NCBI GenBank assembly: GCA_020724185.1
Contig: DYHL01000047.1
Coordinates: 1-13,905 of the forward strand
Origin: Candidatus Nitrosymbiomonas sp.
GTDB lineage: Bacteria; Sysuimicrobiota; Sysuimicrobiia; Sysuimicrobiales; Humicultoraceae
DNA: 13,905 nucleotides
Direction: 5' to 3'
The notes under the pieces are model-generated. The model did not search any database, was not told the DNA's origin, and was given only the letters and a program-made list of their open reading frames with translations. This document shows, one piece after another, positions 7,006 to 13,905 of the stretch; positions within the stretch are counted from its first letter, which is position 1; the number at the start of each line of letters is the position of its first letter. Both the position numbers and the translations under genes were made by a program.

Positions 7006-7623
7006 GTGCCCCGCCGTTCGACCGCTGACCAGCCAGGCGTCCACCCCCGTATCCTGGGCTCGGCCCTGCGCGAGTTCTCGCTGAAGGGATACCACCAGGC
7101 CACACTGGATGAGATCGCCGCCGGTGCCGGGGTCAGCAAGGGCGCCGTTTACTGGCATTTCGAGAACAAGGGAGAGCTGTTCCTGGCAGTCGTCCGGCAG
7201 GAGGTTTCGCGTCTCGTCGAGCACCTGGAAGCGGTTGCCCGCAGGGGCGGAGGGTCCGTGGTCGAGCGCCTGCGGGCCGTAATCGCCGCGGCCGTTACTT
7301 ACTACGCGGACCACCCGGAGTTCTGCAACCTGCTGCAGCTCTCCACGCTGCCCGGGGGGCTGGAGCTGGCCCGAGAGGTGGAAGCCTTGGCGCGCGACAT
7401 GTACCGTCAGGGCAGGGAGATGATCGGCGTCCTCCTTCGCGAGGGCGTGCGCCTGGGCGAACTGGACGCGGGGCGCGCCGGCGTGGCTGCCCCGATCATC
7501 GTGGCGCTCCTGGACGGGCTGATGTCACAGTGGATCGTTGACCGCAGGGCCGTTCCGCTGCGGCGCCTGGCGCCGGACGTCGCCAGCGCTTTCCTGGAAG
7601 GAATAGCCAAGCGCGCGGATTGA
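7006..7623 (+). CDS. TetR/AcrR-family transcriptional repressor
   Basis: The 205-residue regulator has an N-terminal DNA-binding domain with the family's helix-turn-helix at about 34-59 ('TLDEIAAGAGVSKGAVYWHFENKGELF'-type sequence). The all-helical C-terminal domain should bind a ligand and dimerise. GTG 7006 is chosen because AAGGAG (6994-6999) lies 6 bases before it, and the earlier in-frame TTG at 6940 is inside the promoter. It is the first gene of a unit with an RND pump, 57 bases before the adaptor gene. The expected role is to repress its own operon until a pump substrate or related ligand releases it. The ligand cannot be deduced. Confidence 0.93.
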   Translation: MPRRSTADQPGVHPRILGSALREFSLKGYHQATLDEIAAGAGVSKGAVYWHFENKGELFLAVVRQEVSRLVEHLEAVARRGGGSVVERLRAVIAAAVTYYADHPEFCNLLQLSTLPGGLELAREVEALARDMYRQGREMIGVLLREGVRLGELDAGRAGVAAPIIVALLDGLMSQWIVDRRAVPLRRLAPDVASAFLEGIAKRAD

Positions 7624-7680
7624 GTTGTCGTAAGAAGACCCCTCTGGGGAGATCGTAGGGCACGGAAGGAGATTGTGCTG

Positions 7681-9024
7681 ATGCGTCGCTGGTGGTGGGT
7701 TGTCTTGCTTGCGCTGATCGTCGTGGCCGCGGGAACGGTGCTGCGCGGCATGGGAGGCCCTCCCGCGTCCGATCAGGCTGCGCCGGTGCTGATCCCGGTC
7801 GAGGTCGCCGCGGTGGAGCAGGGAACGGTTTCGCACACGGTAGAGATCACCGGCACCATCGTTTCATCCCGTGTGGCCGAGATATATCCCAAGGTGAGCG
7901 GTCGCGTTGCGCGCGTGCTGGTTCAGGATGGCGCCCGCGTGGCCGCAGGCCAGGCATTGATCGAACTGGACCCGGCGGACCAGCGCACTGACCTGGCGCA
8001 GGCCGAAGCCGCGGTTGCTGCCGGTGAGGCCCGCCTGGCCCTGCTCGAGAGCGGGCTCCGTCCGCAAGAGCGGCAGGTTATCCAGAACGCCGTCACCCAG
8101 GCGCAGAACCAGGTGAAGGCAGCAGAGACCCAGGTCGTGCTGGCGCAGGCGGCGCTCCGGGTCGCCGAGGACAACCTGCGCCGTCACGAGCAACTGCTGC
8201 GGGACGGCGCGATCGCCCAGGCCCAGGTGGACCAGGCAAGGTTGCAGCAGGACCAGGCCCGCGCGCAGGTGCAGGCGGCGCAGGCGCAGATCGAGATAGC
8301 CCGCGCGGCGCTCGACTCCGCCCGGCAGCAGGTGACCGTGGCTGAGGGCGGCGCCAGGACCGAAGACCTGCGGGCCGCGCGCGCACAGGTGGAGCAGGCC
8401 CGCGCGGTAGTGGCAATGGCCCGGCATCGGTTGGGATACATGACGCTACGGGCGCCCTTCTCAGGCCGGGTGTCCGGCCTGACCGCTTCGACCGGGGACC
8501 ACCTCACCTCCGGTGATTTCGCCGGCCGCGGCGGTCATGCCGCGCTGGTGTACGACGACCAGGCAATGGAGGTGGAGGTCAAGATCGGCGAGCGCGAGAT
8601 CGGGTTGATCAGGGTAGGCATGCGCGGGACGCTGCGACTGGAGGGCGCGCCCGACCAGCCTGTTGAGGCCACGGTTCGGCTCATCACGCCGGTGGCTGAT
8701 CCGATCAGCAGGGCGGCCAGCGTGCGGCTGCGATTGAAGCCGGGCGCAGCCGCCGCCGTGCCCGGGACCTTCGCGCGCGGCGAGGTCGTCCTCGAGCGGC
8801 GCGCGGGCGTGCTTGTGGTGCCCAAAGTCGCCGTCTCCGGCGGCGACCAACCCGTTGTGCGGGTAGTGGTAGACGGCGCCGTTCAGGTGCGATCCGTCAC
8901 GCTGGGCCTGGCACAGGGAAGCCGGGTCGAGGTGCGCACCGGCGTGGCACTCGGCGAACAGGTCGTCGTGCTGGGACCGGAGGTGCTGGCCCCGGGCACG
9001 AAGGTCCGGGTGGTGGCCCGCTAG
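7681..9024 (+). CDS. RND efflux membrane-fusion (periplasmic adaptor) protein, HlyD family
   Basis: The protein has 447 residues from ATG 7681. An N-terminal membrane anchor (about residues 4-22) lacks a lipobox cysteine. The first biotinyl-lipoyl half is at about 52-95 ('EIYPKVSGRVARVLVQDGARVAAGQALIELD'-type sequence). A long Ala/Gln-rich coiled-coil hairpin follows at about 97-245, containing two related segments ('GLRPQERQV' and 'GARTEDLRA'). The second lipoyl half comes next ('MTLRAPFSGRVSGL'), then beta-barrel and membrane-proximal domains. It links the RND pump to an outer-envelope channel. ATG 7681 is preferred over GTG 7675 because AAGGAG (7666-7671) is 9 bases from the ATG but only 3 from the GTG. 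Its TAG overlaps the pump's GTG by one base. Confidence 0.93.
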   Translation: MRRWWWVVLLALIVVAAGTVLRGMGGPPASDQAAPVLIPVEVAAVEQGTVSHTVEITGTIVSSRVAEIYPKVSGRVARVLVQDGARVAAGQALIELDPADQRTDLAQAEAAVAAGEARLALLESGLRPQERQVIQNAVTQAQNQVKAAETQVVLAQAALRVAEDNLRRHEQLLRDGAIAQAQVDQARLQQDQARAQVQAAQAQIEIARAALDSARQQVTVAEGGARTEDLRAARAQVEQARAVVAMARHRLGYMTLRAPFSGRVSGLTASTGDHLTSGDFAGRGGHAALVYDDQAMEVEVKIGEREIGLIRVGMRGTLRLEGAPDQPVEATVRLITPVADPISRAASVRLRLKPGAAAAVPGTFARGEVVLERRAGVLVVPKVAVSGGDQPVVRVVVDGAVQVRSVTLGLAQGSRVEVRTGVALGEQVVVLGPEVLAPGTKVRVVAR

Positions 9025-12000
9025 TGTCGCTCTCAGGGATTGCCGTTCGCCGTCCGGTCTTCGTGCTGATGATCATCAGCGCGCTCATGGTGCTTGGCCT
9101 GGTCTCCTACACGCGCCTGCCCGTCGAGCTGACCCCCGACATCCAGTTCCCGTTCGTAACCGTGACCGTGATCTATCCGGGCGCCGGTCCGGAAGAGGTG
9201 GAACTCCTCGTCGCCAAGCCGCTGGAGGAGCAGCTTTCCAGCCTGCCCAACGTGCGCGAGGTCCGCAGCCTGGCCAGCGAGGGCATCGTGTTTGTTTCGG
9301 TGCAGTTCGAGTTGGACACGAGCGTGGATTCGGCGACCGCGGACGTGCGGCAGCGCGTAGACATCGCCCGGGCGCGCTTCCCCAGAGACGTCGAACAGCC
9401 CGTGGTGCAGAAGCTCGACATCGCCGCCGAGCCGGTGCTCAACATCGGGTTGAGCGGCACCCGGTCCCAGCGCGAGCTGCGCCGGATCGCCGACGACGTG
9501 GTCAAGCCTCGATTCGAGCGGGTCCCCGGCGTGGCAGCCGTAAACGTCACCGGTGGCCGCGTACGCGAGATCCGGGTCGAGGTGGACCAGGAGCGGCTGC
9601 GGGCCTTTGGGATCGCCCTGTCGCAGATCGAGGACACCCTGCGTGCCGAGAACCTCAATGTGCCCGGCGGCAAGGTGACCGATGGGTCCAGGGAGGTTCT
9701 GGTCCGGCTCGCAGGGCAGTTCACCAGCATTGAGGAGATCGCCGATCTGCGCGTGTTGCGCCGGGACGGCACCACGATCCGCCTGGGTGATGTGGCCGCG
9801 ATCCGCGACGTCGAGAAAGATGCCACCCAGTACACGCGCCTGAACGGCCGCGACAGCGTTGGGATCACGATCCAGAAGCAGGCCGGCGGCAACACCGTCA
9901 AGGTCGCCGACGGCGTGCGCAAGGCAATCGCGGAACTGCGACGTACACTACCCGCTGACTTGACCTTCGGAATCGCCCAGGACCAGTCGGTCTTCATTCG
10001 CTCATCGGTCGCCGACGTTCAGAGCAACCTGCTGCTCGGGGCGATCCTGGTGGCCATCGTAGTCTTCCTGTTCCTGCACAACGTGCGCAGCACGCTGATC
10101 ATCGCGTTGGCGATGCCAACCGCGATTATCGCCACCTACCTGCCGATGTTCTTCGCGGGATTCACAATCAACATGATGTCGCTGCTCGGCCTGGCGGTAT
10201 CGGTGGGCGTGCTGGTAGACAACGCCATCGTGGTCACCGAGAACATAAACCGGCACCTGGACCTTGACCCGACGCCCCAGGACGCGGCCCGCGAGGGCTC
10301 GCGCGAGATCGAGTTAGCGGTGATGGCCAGCTCGCTCACAAACGTTGCGGTGTTTGTGCCGATTGCCTTCACAAGCGGCATCGTCGGGCAGTTCTTCCGG
10401 CAGTTCGGGCTCACGGTCGTCTTTGCCAACCTGCTCTCGGTCTTCATCGCGTTCACGCTGACGCCGATGCTGTCCGGACGCTGGCTGAGACGAAGGAACT
10501 ACGCCGGAACCTGGCGGGGGCGTTTGTCCGACCGGTGGGATGCCGCCTACGACCGGCTGACCCGCTGGTACCGGGGCGTGCTTGTCTGGTGCCTGCGGCA
10601 CCGCGCTGCCACGCTGGGGCTGGCGACCCTGGCTTTCGCGGCCAGCATCGCCCTGGTCGCCTCGCCGTTGATCGGCAAGGAGTTCTTCCCGACTTCCGAC
10701 ACCGGCGAGTTCCGCGTCCAGCTCGACATGCCCCAGGGCAGCTCCCTGGTCCTGGCCGATGCGGCCGCGCGGAAGGCAGAGGCAACCCTGCGGCAGACGC
10801 CCGAGGTGAAGACCATCTTCACCATGGTGGGCGCCAGTTCGCTGGGTTTCGGGTATACCACGCCGGGGTCGCAGAAGGCAGACATATTCGTGAGCCTGGT
10901 TGATCGGGTCGAGCGCCGGCGATCGGTTGAGCAGATCATGGCTGCGCTGCGCCAGGAGATGAACGTCATCCCCGCGGCGGACGTGAAGATCTCCTCCTCG
11001 AGCGGGGTCGGTGGCGGCCAGGCGCCTATACAGATTGAAGTCTCGGGGTCGGATCAACGCCGGCTTACGGACCTGGCGGCGAAGGTCGAGGAGATCGTCC
11101 GCGGCACCCCCGGTGTGGTGAACGTGGACAACTCCCTGGCTGCGGGCAAGTCCGAGATCCAGATTACCCTCGACCGTGCGCGTGCATCGCGGCTGGGGCT
11201 CAACGCCGCAATTGTCGGGGGGGCGCTCCGCAGCGCGATCGAGGGGAACGCCGTGACCCGATACCGCGTCGGCGGGGACGAGTTCGACATCACGGTGCGG
11301 TCCAGGATCGAGAACCGTAACGCGGTCGAACGCATCGGCGATCTCGCGGTGGGGACCGCTCTCGACGGGACCGCGATCCGCCTCCGCGACGTGGCCTCCC
11401 TGCGCGAGACGCGCGGTGCGGCATCCGTGCAGAGGAAGAACCGAACCCGGCTTGCGATCGTCTCGGCCGACCTGAAGGGGCGGCCGCTGGGCGCGGTCAC
11501 AGCCGACATCGAGAAGCAGACGGAGGCGCTGGCGCTCCCTCCCGGCTACGATATCTTCTTCGGCGGGGAGGCGCAGATCCAGGCCGAGTCGTTCCGGGAC
11601 CTACTCACGTCGCTGGCGCTGGCGATCGTGTTCGTCTACATGGTGATGGCCGCCCAGTTCGAGTCGCTGCTGCACCCGTTGACGGTCATGTTCACGCTGC
11701 CGCTGGCCGCGGTGGGCGTCTTCCCGCTGCTCCTCGTCACGCGCATCAACGTGAGCATCATGTCGCTGCTGGGGATCATCATGCTCACGGGCATCGTGGT
11801 GAACAACGCCATCCTATTCGTGGACTACGTCAACCAGCTCCGGACCCGCGGGCGGTCGCGATGGGACGCCCTGATCGAGGCCGGGGGGGTCCGGATGCGG
11901 CCGATCTTGATGACCTCGCTCACGACGATCCTGGGAGGCCTGCCGGTGGCGCTGGGCCTGGGCACCAGCGGCGCCGAGTGGCGCCGGCCGCTGGGCATGG

Positions 12001-12182
12001 CGGTGCTGGGCGGGCTCATGACCTCCACGTTCCTGACGCTGCTGGTGATTCCGGTGGTCTACTCGCTGCTGGACGACCTGGTGGCGCGGATCTTCCCGCG
12101 TGCCGTCGCGACGGCCATTCCTTCTGTGGAGCCCGCGGGTACAGCCGCGCCGGCGCCCGGATCCGGTGACGGTGAGCAGTAG
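9024..12182 (+). CDS. RND-family efflux transporter, AcrB/SwrC (HAE1) type
   Basis: The 1052-residue pump has the full RND layout. TM1 is at about 9-29, the first large periplasmic loop at 30-333, TM2-6 at about 334-485, TM7 near 530-548, the second periplasmic loop at about 550-860, and TM8-12 to about 1018. The TM4 proton-relay motif reads 'GVLVDNAIVVTEN' (D399, N400), where AcrB has two aspartates. TM10 reads 'GIVVNNAILFVDYVNQLR' (N927, N928), where AcrB has a lysine. This form is also seen in SwrC-like pumps. It should export hydrophobic or amphipathic compounds using proton motive force together with the adjacent adaptor. Start GTG 9024 overlaps the adaptor stop (TAGTG), implying coupling. 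No outer-membrane factor follows. Confidence 0.94.
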   Translation: MSLSGIAVRRPVFVLMIISALMVLGLVSYTRLPVELTPDIQFPFVTVTVIYPGAGPEEVELLVAKPLEEQLSSLPNVREVRSLASEGIVFVSVQFELDTSVDSATADVRQRVDIARARFPRDVEQPVVQKLDIAAEPVLNIGLSGTRSQRELRRIADDVVKPRFERVPGVAAVNVTGGRVREIRVEVDQERLRAFGIALSQIEDTLRAENLNVPGGKVTDGSREVLVRLAGQFTSIEEIADLRVLRRDGTTIRLGDVAAIRDVEKDATQYTRLNGRDSVGITIQKQAGGNTVKVADGVRKAIAELRRTLPADLTFGIAQDQSVFIRSSVADVQSNLLLGAILVAIVVFLFLHNVRSTLIIALAMPTAIIATYLPMFFAGFTINMMSLLGLAVSVGVLVDNAIVVTENINRHLDLDPTPQDAAREGSREIELAVMASSLTNVAVFVPIAFTSGIVGQFFRQFGLTVVFANLLSVFIAFTLTPMLSGRWLRRRNYAGTWRGRLSDRWDAAYDRLTRWYRGVLVWCLRHRAATLGLATLAFAASIALVASPLIGKEFFPTSDTGEFRVQLDMPQGSSLVLADAAARKAEATLRQTPEVKTIFTMVGASSLGFGYTTPGSQKADIFVSLVDRVERRRSVEQIMAALRQEMNVIPAADVKISSSSGVGGGQAPIQIEVSGSDQRRLTDLAAKVEEIVRGTPGVVNVDNSLAAGKSEIQITLDRARASRLGLNAAIVGGALRSAIEGNAVTRYRVGGDEFDITVRSRIENRNAVERIGDLAVGTALDGTAIRLRDVASLRETRGAASVQRKNRTRLAIVSADLKGRPLGAVTADIEKQTEALALPPGYDIFFGGEAQIQAESFRDLLTSLALAIVFVYMVMAAQFESLLHPLTVMFTLPLAAVGVFPLLLVTRINVSIMSLLGIIMLTGIVVNNAILFVDYVNQLRTRGRSRWDALIEAGGVRMRPILMTSLTTILGGLPVALGLGTSGAEWRRPLGMAVLGGLMTSTFLTLLVIPVVYSLLDDLVARIFPRAVATAIPSVEPAGTAAPAPGSGDGEQ

Positions 12183-12196
12183 GCCCTGGCGGATGT

Positions 12197-12202
12197 TATA
12201 AT
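12197..12202 (+). promoter_or_regulatory. -10 box of the tRNA-Arg promoter
   Basis: A perfect TATAAT lies 12 bases before the tRNA, so transcription would start about 6 bases upstream of the mature 5' end. A convincing -35 is missing; the best candidate is GTGAGC at 12172-12177 with a 19-base spacer, inside the end of the RND gene. Confidence 0.6.
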
Positions 12203-12214
12203 ATGGTTTGGTGC

Positions 12215-12290
12215 GCGCCCGTAGCTCAGTGGATAGAGCGGCGGCCTCCGGAGCCGTAGGTCGGGGGTTCAAGTCCCTCCGGGCGCGCCA
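12215..12290 (+). tRNA. tRNA-Arg (anticodon CCG), CCA encoded
   Basis: The 76-base sequence folds into a complete cloverleaf. Acceptor arms GCGCCCG and CGGGCGC pair perfectly. The D arm is GCTC/GAGC. The anticodon stem is GCGGC/GCCGT with loop CTCCGGA, giving anticodon CCG (Arg codon CGG). The T arm is GGGGG/CCCTC with loop TTCAAGT. The discriminator is G and the terminal CCA is encoded. The arginine codon CGG suits the GC-rich codon use seen here. It is followed by a recombinase gene, a common arrangement at integration sites. Confidence 0.97.
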
Positions 12291-12291
12291 T

Positions 12292-12318
12292 GGGAAGCGC
12301 GGATCCCACCTGCTTCCC
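12292..12318 (+). repeat. Inverted repeat directly after the tRNA (possible weak terminator)
   Basis: GGGAAGC (12292-12298) and GCTTCCC (12312-12318) are perfect complements around a 13-base loop that includes GGATCC. No T-run follows, so it is not a canonical intrinsic terminator, but it may help end or process the tRNA transcript. Confidence 0.4.
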
Positions 12319-12390
12319 GGTGTCTATTCCAGCAGCTACCTCCCGTAGTCACCTCTGAAGACTGCATCCGCCGCCGGCGGTCCGTGTCCC

Positions 12391-12426
12391 GGCGGCAGGC
12401 AGGCATGGCCCTTTGGCCCTGCCGCC
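12391..12426. repeat. Strong hairpin upstream of the recombinase gene
   Basis: GGCGGCAGG (12391-12399) pairs perfectly with CCTGCCGCC (12418-12426), and an alternative inner pairing GGCC-CTTT-GGCC is possible. It lies between the tRNA and the recombinase, 34 bases before the ribosome-binding site of the latter. There is no T-run. It may be a transcript end, a regulatory structure or part of a recombination site. Confidence 0.4.
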
Positions 12427-12471
12427 CGAGCAGGCCAGTCGAGGCAATCGGGAGAGGCTGGAAGGCTCGTC

Positions 12472-13661
12472 GTGCGCTTTCCTTACAGCCGAGAGTGTGT
12501 GTCGAAGATCAAGACCGTCGCCGGTCGCCGTTGGCATCCCGAGGAGAAGTACTGGACGGTTCCCCACACCGAGGGGGCCATCGCCCACCTGTTGAGCCTC
12601 TTCGCCGGCGAGCCGGTCGAGGTGGAACCTTCGCTCCGGCCTGTGGTCGTCCTGGACAATCGAGAGCCACCGCCCGAACCAGAGATTTCCGAAGCGGTGG
12701 CGCTGCCCCCCAGGCTCCTCGACCAAGCACGTCTGGCTATTCGCGCCCGACATTACAGCCCCAGCACTGAGCAGGCCTATGTGGCCTGGATCAGGCGGTT
12801 CATCCTTTTCCATGGGAAGCGCTATCCGGTGGAGATGGGCGAGCCAGAAGTCAACCAGTTCCTGACGCATCTGGCTGTGCACGAGCGCGTTGCTGCTTCG
12901 ACGCAGAACCAGGCCCTGGCCGCCCTGCTGTTTCTGTACGACAAAGTGCTGAATCGCCCGTTAGGCCAGATCGAAGGGGTCGTGCGGGCCCGCCGGCCTC
13001 GACGGTTGCCGGTCGTGCTTACCCGGCAAGAGGTAAGGGCGGTACTGGACGAGATGGGTGGGACACCACGGCTGGTGTGCGCGCTGCTGTCCGGCTCGGG
13101 CCTGCGGTTGTTGGAATGCCTTTGCCTGAGGGTCAAAGACGCCGACGTTCAGCGCAATGAGATCGCGGTCCGCGACGGCAAGGGGGGCAAGGATCGGGTG
13201 ACCATGCTGCCGGCGGCGGTGAAGGCGCCGTTGCAGGCGCACCTAGAGAAGGTGCGGCGGCAGCATGCGAGGGATCTGGCTCGAGGTCAGGGCCGGGTCT
13301 GCTGCCGGACGCCCTTGCCCGCAAGTATCCGGGCGCCGACCGCCAGTGGGCCTGGCAGTGGGTCTTTCCGGCCTCGTCGCATTATGTAGACCGCCGGACG
13401 GGGGTGCGGCATCGGCATCACCTGCATGAGTCGGTCATCCAGAGAGCCGTCAACGAGGCGGTGAGGCGGGCGGGGCTGACCAGGCCCGCCTCGAGCCACT
13501 CCTTTCGCCATTCGTTTGCCACGCACCTCTTGGAAGATGGCTACGGTATTCGCACCGTCCAGGAGTTGCTCGGACACAAGGACGTGAAGAAGACGGTGAT
13601 TTACACCCATGTGCTGAACCGGGGCGGAAAGGGGGTGAGGAGCCCGATGGACGGGCTGTGA
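12472..13661 (+). pseudogene. Integron-integrase-type (IntI-like) tyrosine recombinase with extra N-terminal domain, broken by a frameshift
   Basis: The first frame starts at GTG 12472, with GGAAGG 6 bases upstream. It carries an N-terminal HARP-like segment (about 1-56), the SAM-like core-binding domain (about 82-165: 'HYSPSTEQAYVAWIRRFILFHGKR', 'AASTQNQALAALLFLY'), and the first part of the catalytic domain with R212 and 'RDGKGGKDR' at 234-242. After 'GQGRV' (residue 276) this frame becomes nonsense and ends at 13387-13389. In the other frame the family sequence continues from about 13299 ('LLPDALARKYPGADRQWAWQ', then HxxR, 'LLGHKD' and 'YTHVLNRGG') to TGA 13661. One missing base at about 13298-13299 explains everything. 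Restored, the protein would have about 396 residues, or about 337 without the extra domain, the size of IntI1. The 'ARKYP...WQWVFP' insert is the integron-integrase hallmark. No slippery heptamer is present, so this is decay or a sequencing error. Confidence 0.88.
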
Positions 13662-13680
13662 ACGGGAAGGCGCGGCATGC

Positions 13681-13712
13681 CCCGGATGCCTGGGGATCCC
13701 CAGGCATCCGGG
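13681..13712. repeat. 32-bp perfect palindrome downstream of the recombinase
   Basis: CCCGGATGCCTGGG and its exact complement CCCAGGCATCCGGG flank GATC, so all 32 bases are palindromic. It begins 19 bases after the recombinase stop. As RNA it would form a stable 14-bp hairpin with a four-base loop, but no T-run follows. It could be a terminator for converging transcripts, a repeat unit or a recombination-associated site. Confidence 0.7.
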
Positions 13713-13905
13713 ACGCTATGCTGACCCGCCGGGCGGCACAATACCCGGCAGGGATGGCGGGGCAGGGCGGCGTAACTCAAGTCCGCAAGGGCGTTTGCAG
13801 CCCCCGGGGGGGGGCCGAGCAGATATCGTGCTAGGCTGACGCAGAGGGTGTGTTGAACTAAACCGCTCACGCGGTAGAGACGACCAGGCCTCTCCCGGGA
13901 CCGCT
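13713..13905. other. Right-end intergenic region, no gene recognised
   Basis: The last 193 bases hold no convincing coding frame on either strand. Visible are a C5-G9 tract (13801-13814) and the small inverted repeat CCGC-TCAC-GCGG (13863-13874). No paired attC cores or tRNA are seen. The window ends before any following gene. Confidence 0.5.

Noticed and set aside
13299..13389. Programmed frameshifting as the explanation for the split recombinase
   Set aside because: No slippery heptamer or downstream stimulatory structure is visible at the switch point, and the family is normally encoded in one frame.
13777..13793. TCAAGTCC....GGGCG resembling the T-arm and acceptor end of tRNA-Arg, a possible att duplicate
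   Set aside because: Only 8 plus 5 bases match, separated by four mismatches, and the acceptor end and CCA are not repeated. An attachment repeat would normally be longer and contiguous.
13801..13814. C5-G9 tract as a phase-variation repeat
   Set aside because: It lies in non-coding sequence with no adjacent gene or promoter to switch. It is more likely a GC-rich tract prone to sequencing error.
13852..13858. GTTGAAC, matching the integron core GTTRRRY
   Set aside because: The motif is degenerate and expected about once per kilobase. No partner RYYYAAC core or attC fold was found beside it.
1..13905. CRISPR array, toxin-antitoxin pair, insertion sequence or classical defence island
   Set aside because: No regularly spaced direct repeats, transposase, nuclease or small toxin-like gene pair was found on either strand.

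Overview
The window is a stretch of GC-rich bacterial chromosome, about two-thirds G+C by eye. Codons favour G or C in the third position, several starts are GTG, and genes are tightly packed with ATGA-type overlaps. The content is an ordinary bacterial core plus one recombinase at the right end. The Tat-exported iron-sulfur protein, the RND-type pump and the M48 protease suit an uncultured GC-rich lineage. Nothing in the sequence alone fixes the phylum.

Left part (1-2728). The 3' end of a SAM-dependent methyltransferase gene runs in from the left edge. It meets, tail to tail and with a 73-bp overlap, a three-gene minus-strand operon. In transcription order this operon encodes a small DUF4190-like membrane protein, a HybA-like Tat-exported protein with four [4Fe-4S] clusters, and a HybB/NrfD-type integral membrane quinone-interacting subunit. 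Together the last two look like a membrane electron-transfer module. No hydrogenase, molybdopterin or cytochrome catalytic subunit is in the window.

Centre (2729-6911). A divergent intergenic region carries a good sigma70-type promoter for metG (methionyl-tRNA synthetase with a fused C-terminal Trbp111-like tRNA-binding domain). It is followed by tatD and, overlapping by ATGA, a secreted M48 metalloprotease. metG has a convincing internal ribosome-binding site and GTG exactly where its tRNA-binding domain begins. tatD has a possible -10 box placed for leaderless transcription.

Right-centre (6912-12182). A TetR-type repressor gene, an RND membrane-fusion protein gene and an AcrB/SwrC-like RND transporter gene form one operon. 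Its promoter has a consensus -35, 17-bp spacing and a near-consensus -10, and a 30-bp near-perfect palindrome lies over the -10 and start site. This reads as an autoregulated, ligand-inducible efflux operon. No outer-membrane factor is present.

Right end (12183-13905). A tRNA-Arg(CCG) gene with its own TATAAT box is followed by an integron-integrase-type tyrosine recombinase. The recombinase has an extra N-terminal HARP-like domain and is broken by a single-base frameshift near 13299; all expected catalytic residues survive, split between two frames. A 32-bp perfect palindrome lies 19 bp beyond its stop codon. The last 190 bases hold no gene or attC site that I can support. The recombinase locus and the internal metG start are the parts most worth following up.
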